DNA of 64,000 nt from Dysidea avara (Eukaryota > Porifera > Demospongiae > Dictyoceratida > Dysideidae): contig NC_089274.1 in NCBI RefSeq assembly GCF_963678975.1, positions 49,918,900 through 49,982,899 of the forward strand, in the 5' to 3' direction. A program made the position numbers and the translations under genes. Every line of letters begins with the position of its first letter. Position 1 is the stretch's first letter. This document shows positions 1 to 10,800 of the stretch, piece after piece. The notes beneath the pieces were generated by a model. The model made no database searches and was not told where the DNA came from. It saw only the letters and a list, made by a program, of their open reading frames with translations.

Positions 1-215
1 GTGGCCCCGACTAGACATTGGGTGACCTGCAGTTCGATTCCTGGGGTTAGAGGGATTTATTTCCTTACTTTGGCCCCTTTTCTGTTACACCTTTTCAGCT
101 ATAAGTCACTAAGTCTAAGTCCTTGAAACTAGGTTAGGTAATCCTAAGGCTGCAGCACATGTTGCTGCAGACCTTCAGTGCTGATCACTGTAAAGCATTA
201 ATACAATACAATACA
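1..215 (+). mobile_element. tRNA-derived SINE, truncated by window edge
   Basis: Near the start there is a Pol III B-box-like stretch (CAGTTCGATTCCTGG), as in the T-arm of a tRNA. It is followed by a body and an ending that reads CAGACCTTCAGTGCTG, then TGTAAAGCATTAATA and a short repeated tail. The same 3' end occurs near 61925-62055 and, reversed, at 7979-8070, so this is a dispersed family. The A box would lie left of the window. The family assignment rests on the B box and the repeated tail only. Confidence 0.55.
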
Positions 216-430
216 ACAAGAAGAAGACCAGCCTGATTGAAGATAAAAGGAAAGACAAGGCACAGAGGACACACACTCGTCAGAACCCCAAAAGGCACAT
301 CCCACCGGTGAGCTTGTTATTGTAGCGTAAAATGGTGGCAGTGCACTGCTTCGTTTGGCCTCTGGCCTTACCACTGTGGTCAGGCAGGCAGGCAAGCATC
401 GAGGCCCATAGGCAGGCATAGAGCATGGAA
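216..430 (-). repeat. Dispersed repeat family, reversed copy
   Basis: This stretch reappears, on the other strand, at about 28085-28290 and 63230-63420. All copies carry a block resembling GTGGGATGTGCCTTTTGG and another resembling CTTCTTCATGCCAGGAAACT. Partial relatives lie near 1961-2125, 27490-27570, 31321-31580 and 49700-49790. No terminal repeats or coding frame are evident. It is an interspersed repeat of unknown class. Confidence 0.6.
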
Positions 431-535
431 CATCAGCATGGGACCCATACCAACAAAATGACATCTTATTCCTAGAAAAGGTCCAACGTAGAGCTGCCCG
501 GTGGGCATTGCCTGACCATAATAGACCTAGCAGTG

Positions 536-1509
536 CAGCGTTGGGGGTGTGTAACGCGTTACGTAAATATTGTTACATTTGTGGTAACTAAGTAATATAA
601 CGAAATATGCTTTAAAAGCAGGTAATATAACTCAAGTTACTTTACTTACAAATGTTATGCAGTACCTAAGTAATATAGTAACGAATCTAATTTTACATAA
701 TATTATTACTACAAGTAACGAAGTTACTAATCTTGTTAGTGACCCACTGAGTAACGCCTAGCCACAATGAAATAATGAAGTCTACTGAATGAAGCTCATT
801 CACCAGCTTCTTACTTATAACCAAGATTTGCACATTGCCCAACAACGCAATCATGTCACGTGATAAGGTGGTAGTTTCACATGTGACAGCTTAAGGCTGT
901 GGACACAAAGTAATATAATATGTAATATTTATTATATGGGTAATATGTAACTGTAACTAAATAGTAGTGATGCACCGATACCACTTTTTCACTACCGATC
1001 CGATACCGATACATTTGAGGCCGGAAATGGCCGATACCAATACTTTTCCCCACAGGCATTTCTCACAAGAACCAGCCAGTGATTTAGCTTACTACATTTG
1101 CTAATCTCATCAACTGCGGTTTGCTGGTTTTGTGGCTATCAATTGCGCGAAGATAATAATTAATGGCTTCAATGAATCTTATTTCGTGGCTTACTTCAGT
1201 TTCCACTGTACTAATACTGCTAGCAGCTGGCTTCTTTTAAGGAATTCATGGCTTATATCAGCTTTTGCTCAACTCTGTTCAATGAGTTATGTACGCCACC
1301 ATCTTGATAAGTAATTAAATGACGTCATTTAAAGTATCGGTTGGTATCGGGCATTTATAGCTTTACCGATACAAATCCGATACCACCAAAATAGGGCCGA
1401 TACCAATGCTAGTATCGGTATCGGTGCATCACTACTAAATAGTTCAGTTGCAAGTAATAATATGTAATATGTAACTAGTTACTTTTACGAAGTAACTGTC
1501 CCAACACTG
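536..1509 (+). mobile_element. hAT-type MITE (family CAGTGTTGGG), interrupted copy
   Basis: The ends match the inverted termini of two intact relatives at 17025-17521 and 45606-46114, which begin CAGTGTTGGG and contain runs rich in GTAACTA/TAATATTAC. Those relatives have perfect 8-bp target duplications, the hAT signature. In this copy the interior is split by another element (965-1434) and no target duplication is recognisable. It lies inside a LINE reading frame. Confidence 0.75.
957..1442. mobile_element. hAT-type MITE nested in another MITE
   Basis: The element at 965-1434 (470 bp) begins TAGTGATGCACCGATACC and ends with the exact reverse complement, the terminal sequence typical of hAT elements. 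It is bounded by a perfect 8-bp target duplication, CTAAATAG, at 957-964 and 1435-1442. Removing one copy restores the sequence seen in the uninterrupted relative at 45606-46114. No transposase frame is present, so it is non-autonomous. Confidence 0.9.
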
Positions 1510-1914
1510 CTTATATGCTAGAGATTTTGGATTGGCTATCACTTGAATCTAGACAAAGAATTGGTCGACTACAAACATTTTATAAAGGGATCGACAACTT
1601 ATCAGAATTATCCATTCCACCATATTTCTTGTCAACTCAACTCAACGATCCACCAGACACCACCACATCCATCACTTTATCCAACCCAGTACACGGTCCA
1701 GTTATTACCAACATTCTTTTTTTCCAAGCACAATCAAAGATTGGAACAGCTTGCTCATAGAATCAGAAAACATAGATACATTTACTAATTACTTATTGTC
1801 TATCTAATTGTTTGCTGTGTGTATGTGTGATTTCTTTGGGGTGTTGATTGCCCCCTGGGAGCATCGGCGATTTTCGTCTGCCCAGTAACAACAAATAAAT
1901 AAATAAATAAATAT

Positions 1915-4821
1915 AATTTGAGTTTCAGTGATTTAAAAAAAAATTCTCATCTGTAAGTGTTTTCTTGTTTTTTAATGCTGTATTTGATGTTAGATGGACT
2001 AATATTATTCCGTAAAGGTGATTTTTGTCTCATAAGATTTCTCTAGGATGATTTTTAAAGGCAGCATTTTTGGTGGCGCACATCATTTTGGGAGCATCCC
2101 TATAACAGTACTACTGTACTGTTTGTTAGTAACTGTGGTCTCCGCCAATATCAGTTAATAGTTAGGTGGTGGGTGGGGCTTGAACGTTCAAATTTGCAGG
2201 AAGCTTCCTGAGGTAGCAGTGGTACGAGGTAGTTTCCTCGGAGCTTCCCCAAACATGGTTAACTGAGTGGCAGTGCTCGCACCATGGATCTGTTGATGAC
2301 ATTGCCATGCCAAGGAAACACTGAGAGAGGATTGCTGGGTGTGATCTTGACCACTGGCTTGGCTGCTAATTCCTGTCTGAAGTTCTGATCATAAATGACC
2401 ATTGAAAGTGATTAGCAAATTTCCCAATGTCTACCATGTGGGCCATGAGTTCCAGCAGGCTGAGCTGATGCCTTAACTGCTGTAAATAAGGTGGCACATG
2501 TAGGGTAGTTTGGGATTGAACGACAGAGAATTTCACCGTTGTAAAGTTGAAGAAACAGTGCCCCACCATACCATCATTGGGAGGAAACTCTTTCTTTCCC
2601 TTTCGCCGGTAATAAATCAGTGAAGTCCACTTACTAATCTTGTCAACCAACCTCTGAAGTATAGCTGGGGAGGCCATCTCCACCAGTGGTTGACAATGAG
2701 GCCAGTTGAAGATATGCTGTCGGTTGCTTGCCATACCCTGTGGACCTGTTAGTGTGCTTGGGCCAGGGAGGGCATATTGTCCTGACTCCCTTGAGCTTCA
2801 AATTGTTGAATGTTAATTGTGGAGTGTTTGCTCCTCTGCTGGCACCTGTGGAGACTGTACCGTACAGGGTGTACTGTACAGGTACAATTTTTTAAGAGTA
2901 TGTAGTTTTCTCAGATTCATCCTTGAAAAATTAATGATCATCAGGGGTAGCCTCAGTGAAAACATGTGACCCTCAAAAATAAAACCACAAAAATCCTAAA
3001 ATTCACGAAAATTATGTACCTGTACGTATACAGTAACAGATATGTATGGCATGTGATTGGCTGGATAGTGCTTGCCCAACCCAGAAGGGGGGTGGGGGTC
3101 TTAGTTAATGAGTAAGAGCCTTCATCTAGGAAATGACTCAAGGGAGGGGGTGATAGTTTAATAGTTTAAAGATTACTTTTACGCACACGGCAACTAGGGG
3201 GTCTGGGGGCATGCATCTTAGACACTCAGGTGTATTCTCATGTACCTGAGAATAACATGCTGCTCCAGGAAATTTTTACATGTTAGACTCTCATAGACTG
3301 CTTCTAGTGCATCACATGCCTGCCAAGAAATTTTTGTATTTTAGACTCTCAGGTTACTTCTGATGCATTTTGAGGCACTTTCATTTAAACTATTGGTGAG
3401 CGAGAGTTTGTCAAGGGGCCCTCCCCCCTAAATGAAATTCTGCAAGAACATGCTAGTCCATTGCAAGGCCGTAACTGCCAGTGTTGCAAACTTTTTCTCT
3501 GCATCGAACATCATCCCTCTCTTTGGACCTTAGAGTAACTAAAAAAGCTGAACTGGCATGGCCAGCTGCTCTGGTCCCACTAGAGTGGACCCATAAGTGA
3601 ATGGAATTAATGGCTCATCAGACCTAGTAGGAGAAGGGGAGAGAACTGACCAGTTATACAAATTATCTTGGGATTAGGTAGAGTGGGTTATGTTATTTTA
3701 CATTCTACTAGTTACCTAGGCCTAGGTCAATGTAGGGGGGAAGGGTGGATATATCTAAATTGAGGTAGGAAATAGGAATAATTCAATTATAACGTTCACC
3801 CCTTGCTAAGGCACAACTATTACTGAGTTACAAGGAAGAGTGAATAAGGCACTGCGAAAGTACCTAGCCACTTTCCAGCCCGAAACTTAAACCACTTGAA
3901 CCCTACGCTATATATCAGCCCACAAGCTAATGACACCATGACCCTGGACAAATATAAGTGGCTAACTGAGGTAGTCAGTTGCTGGGCTGGTTGCTGCTGT
4001 AGTTTTGCTCATTTTCCTGGACTTTGCCCTGGTGACTGTGGGCGGGTCACCACACCTTCCATAGCCACTTCATAGGCTGCTAAGCCTGTAATAATTGCCT
4101 GGATACCCCTTCCTGCAAGGAAACTTGAATAGGTCGAGCCTCTTGTTCCAGATGAATGTTGGGTTGAGCCATAACTAAAGCTACCACTCATAGTTACTAT
4201 GGAATAGCTCTTTGCAAACCGGCTATGACAACTGGACAAACAAATTCTGACTTTGACTGGTAAACAAGGCGATCTGTCTCCTTAACTTTTGAAAGGTCAC
4301 CAAAAGGTCACTTTCCCTAAATGGGATAAAGATTTCAGATAAGTTATAGAGCACATTTTTCTGTGCTAGAAACTGTTTAGAAAGTTTGTGTCCCCTATAC
4401 AATGACTGAACTATAGTTTAGTGTAGCTGTTGTCCATAGCAACCATATTAACCTGTCCAGATAGATGATCTCCAATGTGCATAGCAGTGCATCAATGAAT
4501 ACCTAATAATGTATGGCTACATGCTCAATGATTATCATATACATACAAATTTTTGAGGGACATAAATTTTGCGGATTTCACAGTTGCTTCGTTTTGCTTG
4601 GCTCTCTGTTAAATTTTCATCCTCATTTATCTGTGCTATATAATAGGCAACCTGAGCAATATCCTTGAAAATATAACTGCAAAAACCTTGAAATTCATCC
4701 GTGAAAATTACCTACCTCAAAAGTTAGAATGTTTGCTGTATAGATTAGGCTCATATGGGATATCATGCATGGTTACTGGGGTAAATCATGTGATCTCTAG
4801 TATGATATTTTATTTTCACAG
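1915..4821. other. No recognised gene; possible POLR3E intron
   Basis: About 1961-2125 is a partial copy of the dispersed repeat also at 31430-31580. Two unrecognised minus-strand reading frames occur: 2366-2734 (122 codons) and 4009-4239 (76 codons, rich in Gly/Ser/Thr). Neither shows a domain, splice context or homology I know. Direct imperfect repeats are visible at about 3250-3370. Because the POLR3E exons at 4822 onward start in mid-protein, this stretch may be intron or may hide poorly conserved upstream exons; I could not identify any. Confidence 0.4.
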
Positions 4822-7800
4822 GAAAGGCGGGCTGACTCGGAGCGTGGTTGTTTGTTTTGTTCAACTGATGATACTATGGATGTGCAGGAGCTGAGCCACA
4901 CCCACTTCTTAGACTCAGTGTGTCCTGCAGATCCTGTTGGGGGCATGGTGGGGAGCTTGACTCAACCAACACTGAAGGAGCAAATCAGAACTGTGTTATT
5001 AAATGGTAATTTGTGTCAGTGTTTTAGCCAATGAAATCACACCATTCTGTAGCTATAGTGATGACTTTTGGTCAGGTGTGCATGTTGCTAGGCAACAGTG
5101 TACCATCGGATCAAGTGCTGCAATGTCTTGGTGTCATGGCAACATTAGTTCGAGGTTGTTGGGTAATTAAGAGGTGTGTCACAGTAGCGTATTCCTCTTA
5201 TTATTGTGTAACTACTATTTATAGTGACATACTATATAAGGATGGTACATGTAGTGATGTCAATGGTGTATCATGTGAGCAACTAAGACTAGCCAGGGAC
5301 CAGCTGGTGAGTAGTTATCATATCTGAGGTACATGCTATGGTGTGTAACCAAACACGGTAATTGTGTTACTACTAAGATGGAAATTAACAACAAGTATGG
5401 ATAATGTAGTACTTGCTTGTTAACTAGGAAAGTGATGTATTGTGTTGGAGTGGCTGAAAGAAGGTTTGTGAGGGTTCTGGGACACACATGATACTATACC
5501 ATTTCACACATTAGAATACTCATCATTAACACCTCAAAGGACAAATCCATGTCTGTCCGAGATCTCTTACAAACCTTCTCAACACAACACATTACTTTCC
5601 TAGCTAATAGACACCTGCTACCATGTTTATTTAGATATCATAGGGATGTCAGCTGAGTTCAAAATATCAGGTAGCTGTTGGCTATTTCAGCAAACTGTTG
5701 TACAAAATTGACGCACATTTACTGTACATTACAATACTGATGTCCAGTAACAAAAAACAGCCACTTGATTTCTAATTCTTATTATTTTGACCTCTGACTT
5801 GTAACAACTGTACTCCATCTTGTAGCTGTTGTGCTTCACAAAGTCTCGGCTAGTCAAGAGGAATCAGATGCCAAGTATTGCTAGTGTAAGCCCCACCACT
5901 TAGTTACCAGTCATGGAATGCCACACACCCCAACAACAGCTTCCTAAAGAGGAGATGTTACAGATACTAGATGGTGTGTCACTATGGCGACCCAGTCAAG
6001 GCTGGGAATTTAAGTTAGCTGATGATCAACACTTCATCAGTGATCACCCAACTATTGTGAAGCAACATATGGAACAATGGAGACTGCTCTATTCCAAGTG
6101 AGTAGGTGTGGTAAAGAGGTGATAATATTGAGGAGCGAGGGAGAATGTCTAACTGGACTAAAAGCATACTATAACACCTCATGGTAGTCTGTATTATTTG
6201 TACAGGTTATACTGGGGACAGTGTGTTTGTACAGGTTATACTGGGGACAGTGTGTTTGTACAGGTTATACTGGGGACAGTGTGTTTGTACAGATTATACT
6301 GGGGACAGTGTGTTTGTACAGGTTATACTGGGGACAGTGTGTTTGTACAGATTATACTGGGGACAGTGTGTTTGTACAGATTATACTGGGGACAGTGTGT
6401 TTGTACAGGTTATACTGGGGATAGTGTGTTTGTACAGGTTATACTGGGGACAGTGTGTTTGTACAGATTATACTGGGGACAGTGTGTTTGTACAGGTTAT
6501 ACTGGGGACAGTGTGTTTGTACAGATTATACTGGGGACAGTGTGTTTGTACAGGTTATACTGGGGACAGTGTGTTTGTACAGGTTATACTGGGGATAGTG
6601 TGTTTGTACAGGTTATACTGGGGACAGTGTGTTTGTACAGGTTATACTGGGGACAGTGTGTTTGTACAGATTATACTGGGGACAGTGTGTTTGTACAGGT
6701 TATACTGGGGACAGTGTGTTTGTACAGGTTATACTGGGGATAGTGTGTTTGTACAGATTATACTGGGGACAGTGTGTTTGTACAGCTTATACTGGGGACA
6801 GTGTGTTTGTACAGGTTATACTGGGGACAGTGTGTTTGTACAGGTTATACTGGGGACAGTGTGTTTGTACAGGTTATACTGGGGACAGTGTGTTTGTACA
6901 GGTTATACTGGGGACAGTGTGTTTGTACAGATTATACTGGGGACAGTGTGTTTGTACAGATTACACTGGGGACAGTGTGTTTGTACAGATTATACTGGGG
7001 ACAGTGTGTTTGTACAGGTTATACTGGGGACAGTGTGTTTGTACAGGTTATACTGGGGACAGTGTGTTTGTACAGGTTATACTGGGGATAGTGTGTTTGT
7101 ACAGGCTATACTGGGGATAGTGTGTTTGTACAGGTTATACTTGGGACAGTGTGTTTGTACAGGTTATACTGGGGATAGTGTGTTTGTACAGGTTATACTG
7201 GGGATAGTGTGTTTGTACAGGTTATACTGGGGACAGTGTGTTTGTACAGGTTATACTGGGGACAGTGTGTTTGTACAGGTTATACTGGGGATAGTGTGTT
7301 TGTACAGGTTATACTGGGGACAGTGTGTTTGTACAGGTTATACTGGGGACAGTGTGTTTGTACAGATTATACTGGGGACAGTGTGTTTGTACAGATTATA
7401 CTGGGGACAGTGTGTTTGTACAGATTATACTGGGGACAGTGTGTTTGTACAGGTTATACTGGGGACAGTGTGTTTGTACAGGTTATACTGGGGATAGTGT
7501 GTTTGTACAGGTTATACTGGGGATAGTGTGTTTGTACAGGCTATACTGGGGATAGTGTGTTTGTACAGGTTATACTTGGGACAGTGTGTTTGTACAGGTT
7601 ATACTGGGGATAGTGTGTTTGTACAGGTTATACTGGGGATAGTGTGTTTGTACAGGTTATACTGGGGACAGTGTGTTTGTACAGGTTATACTGGGGACAG
7701 TGTGTTTGTACAGATTATACTGGGGATAGTGTGTTTGTACAGGTTATACTGGGGACAGTGTGTTTGTACAGGTTATACTGGGGACAGTGTGTTTGTACAG

Positions 7801-10800
7801 GCTATACTGGGGACAGTGTGTTTGTACAGGTTATACTGGGGACAGTGTGTTTGTACAGATTATACTGGGGACAGTGTGTTTGTACAGGTTATACTGGGGA
7901 CAGTGTATTTGTACAGGTTATACTGGGGATAGTGTGTTTGTACAGGTTGTACTGGGGATAGTGTGTTTGTACAGGTTATTTATTAAGGCTTTACAGCACA
8001 AGTGCTGAAGGTCTGTAGGACACCTGATCCTACAGCCTGCTTAAAGTTGTTATATAAAGTATGCTTGAATAGGTGGTTATACTGGGGACAGTGTGTTTTT
8101 ACAGGCAAAGCAACTTTCATGTAAAGTAAAGATTAACATGACCATTTATCACAAATGCCATGTTTATAGCCTGATACCGTATAGTAAAAAACTTTGGCAG
8201 TAAAAAAGTGTGACAAAACCCCTCTGTTGAAAAAATTGGCAGAAAACTTTGGCGATTGAAATAATATTTGCCAAAGTTTTTACTGTACAGTACATAAGGA
8301 TAAACAACAAGGTGTCAACTCATCAGTTAAGTAGTGTAGTAAGTGTACAGGTAGCTAGAGTTGTTGTTGTAGCAGTACTTTTGTAGCTACTGATCTAACG
8401 ACGTGCTAGCAAAGCGTGCTTCTCTATCTACTGCGATTCCGAGTGCGACCATATTTGCTTTTTCAGTGAACTCCAGTAGCAGAGGTTATCACGTATATCA
8501 AAGTACTTGGCCAAATCCATCATCCCCATCACGAGACGATGAACTAACTGACATCAGCGTGCGAACGAAAAGCTGGTTGAACGGGAAGCTGGTTGGAAAT
8601 GCTATCCCAAGGAGTGCTTACAACTGTGGGACACATTCCTAGGAAGATCAAGATCTCCAAAGTCAGCTCAATCTTTATTGCGTGGTGGTACAAGCTGATC
8701 TTCATCTCAAGTTCTAGTTACTCAATGTGCTCGTGTGATCATCTAAAATAATTGGCAAAAAAAACTTTGGCGAATTGAACGGTATTCGCCAAATTCGCCA
8801 GTTATTTACCGCCAAAGTTTTTTACTATACGGTAATTTGCCAGCCAATTGATTGGCAATTTTTTGCATTTCCTGAAGGAAAAGATAACAAGCTGAAATCA
8901 TGAGTACCTTTGATCATTGGTAACAAGCTGAAATCATGAGTACCTTTGATCGTTGGTAACAAGCTGAAATCATGAGTACCTTTGATCATTGGTAACAAGC
9001 TGAAATCATGAGTACCTTTGATCATTGGTAACAAGCTGAAATCATGAGTACCTTTGATCGTTGGTAACAAGCTGAAATCATGAGTACCTTTGATCATTGG
9101 TAACAAGCTGAAATCATGAGTACCTTTGATCGTTGGTAACAAGCTGAAATCATGAGTACCTTTGATCATTGGTAACAAGCTGAAATCATGAGTACCTTTG
9201 ATCATTGGTAACAAGCTGAAATCATGAGTACCTTTGATCGTTGGTAACAAGCTGAAATCATGAGTACCTTTGATCATTGGTAACAAGCTGAAATCATGAG
9301 TACCTTTGATCATTGGTAAAATTTAGCATACTATAAACTATTTTCTAAATATTGAACAATGATGGATGTACACTTGACACATTTCTTTTACTGTTGTTCT
9401 AACACATAAAGGGGATTGGCCACTTCACATTGATAGTCAAGGGGACACTCAGTAATGCAAGTCTTTCCCTTGATGTGGTGTGTTGTAATGAATCCAATCC
9501 AATTAGTGTCATACATAACACTACAGTAAGGAATACTGTGACAAGAACACTGGCATGTGATCCATGGTAAGGGTTTGGGGGCATAGCCCCAGGGAAATTT
9601 TTAAAAAAAGAAGTGAATTTGAGAGTGATTTCTGCAGTTAAATCATTATACTACAACATGTATTGTATGACTCTATTAGGGGGGCCTACTCTATTAGGGG
9701 GGACTACTCTATTAGGGGGACCTACTCTATTAGGGGGACCTACTCTATTAGGGGGGACTACTCTATTAGGGGGGGGACTACTCTATTAGGGGGGGGGGAC
9801 TACTCTATTAGGGGGGACTACTCTATTAGGGGGACTATGTCAGGGGGACCTACTCTATTAGGGGGGACTACTCTATTAGGGGGGACTACTCTATTAGGGG
9901 GGCTACTCTATTAGGGGGGCTACTCTATTAGGGGGCCTGCATGTATATTCCTTATTCTCTTCTCCAATGGAATGGGATTTAGTGCAAATGACCCCAACCT
10001 TTGGCATATCACAAACCGTGTTGCCTCGAATTATAGCTAGTGTTAAATAAACCCCTGATCTCATTTAGTTGCCAGGGTACACAGCAACTCTATTGGGTAT
10101 CTTAATTTGAACCATAGTATGTTCTCGTTGAGCTGAATCCTGAAAACAGCTAAAAATTGAAAGTGGGTTTTTTTTATCAACAGAGTTAACATTTCAGCCA
10201 ACCAGATGATTATTGGTAACAGCAAAGGTGTCAACAACAGACACGTACGGTTTGGCTCCATTACAAGTTCGGGAAAGGGCTGTAATGGACACTATACTTA
10301 TATGGCTTCCCCATAGGATTTTTGAACATTTTGATTGGCCGTAAATATTGTCAAACATTTGAACAAAAGATTTTGAAATGTTTTTAGCAGGTTAAGCAGT
10401 ACTACAAATGAGCCAATTTCAAGATCGTGTGTAATTGCATCCATAAGTTATTAAATGTTTTGAGGATTCAGCTCAACGTGAACATACTATAGTTCCTGGA
10501 AACCTCAGAAACCAGCTCTGTTTTACACTAAAACAAGTGAAAAATTAGAAATTTACATTTGATTATAAAAACCAAGGAAACAAGGGAGGTCATCTACACC
10601 CCTACTAGCGGACATTTAACCCCAGAGGAGGTCTGAAGCAATTAAGCACCCTTAGAAAGGAATAAAATGGAATGTGTGGACAATGTAACAGGGTGTGACA
10701 TCATTGTAACAGGGTGTGACATCATTGTAACAGGGTGTGACATCATTGTAACAGGGTGTGGCATCATTGTAACAGGGTGTAACATCATTGTAACAGGGTG

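Larger units (their letters stand above)
422..1914 (+). mobile_element. LINE 3' end (reverse transcriptase C-terminus), interrupted
   Basis: Before the interruption (about 422-530) one frame reads a typical end-of-RT block with GTSAWDPY, then LEKVQRRAARWALPD and NRPSS. After it (from 1510) the frame resumes with YMLEILDWLSLESRQRIGRL and later a TNILFFQAQSKIG-like block before a stop. Known CR1/Jockey-type LINEs end this way. The tail at about 1888-1913 is a short AAAT-type repeat, usual for LINE 3' ends. Only the last portion of ORF2 is present, so the copy is 5'-truncated and dead. Two DNA elements sit inside it (536-1509). Confidence 0.75.

Noticed and set aside
2366-2734. 122-codon minus-strand ORF as a gene
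   Set aside because: No domain, no recognisable homology, no splice context; length is compatible with chance.
6099-6101. End of POLR3E at this TGA
   Set aside because: It overlaps a consensus GTGAGT donor, and the missing C-terminal RPC5 region is found in phase at 13744-14564.
6198-7976. CRISPR-like array
   Set aside because: Units are contiguous with no unique spacers, and the genome is eukaryotic.
6181-8008. Large ORFs (up to 438 codons) with a 29-residue repeat
   Set aside because: A stop-free 29-bp tandem repeat necessarily opens all three frames; there is no gene context and it lies in an intron.
8825-9313. 162-codon protein of 12-residue repeats
   Set aside because: It arises from a 36-bp minisatellite, starts inside the repeat, and has no splice or promoter context.
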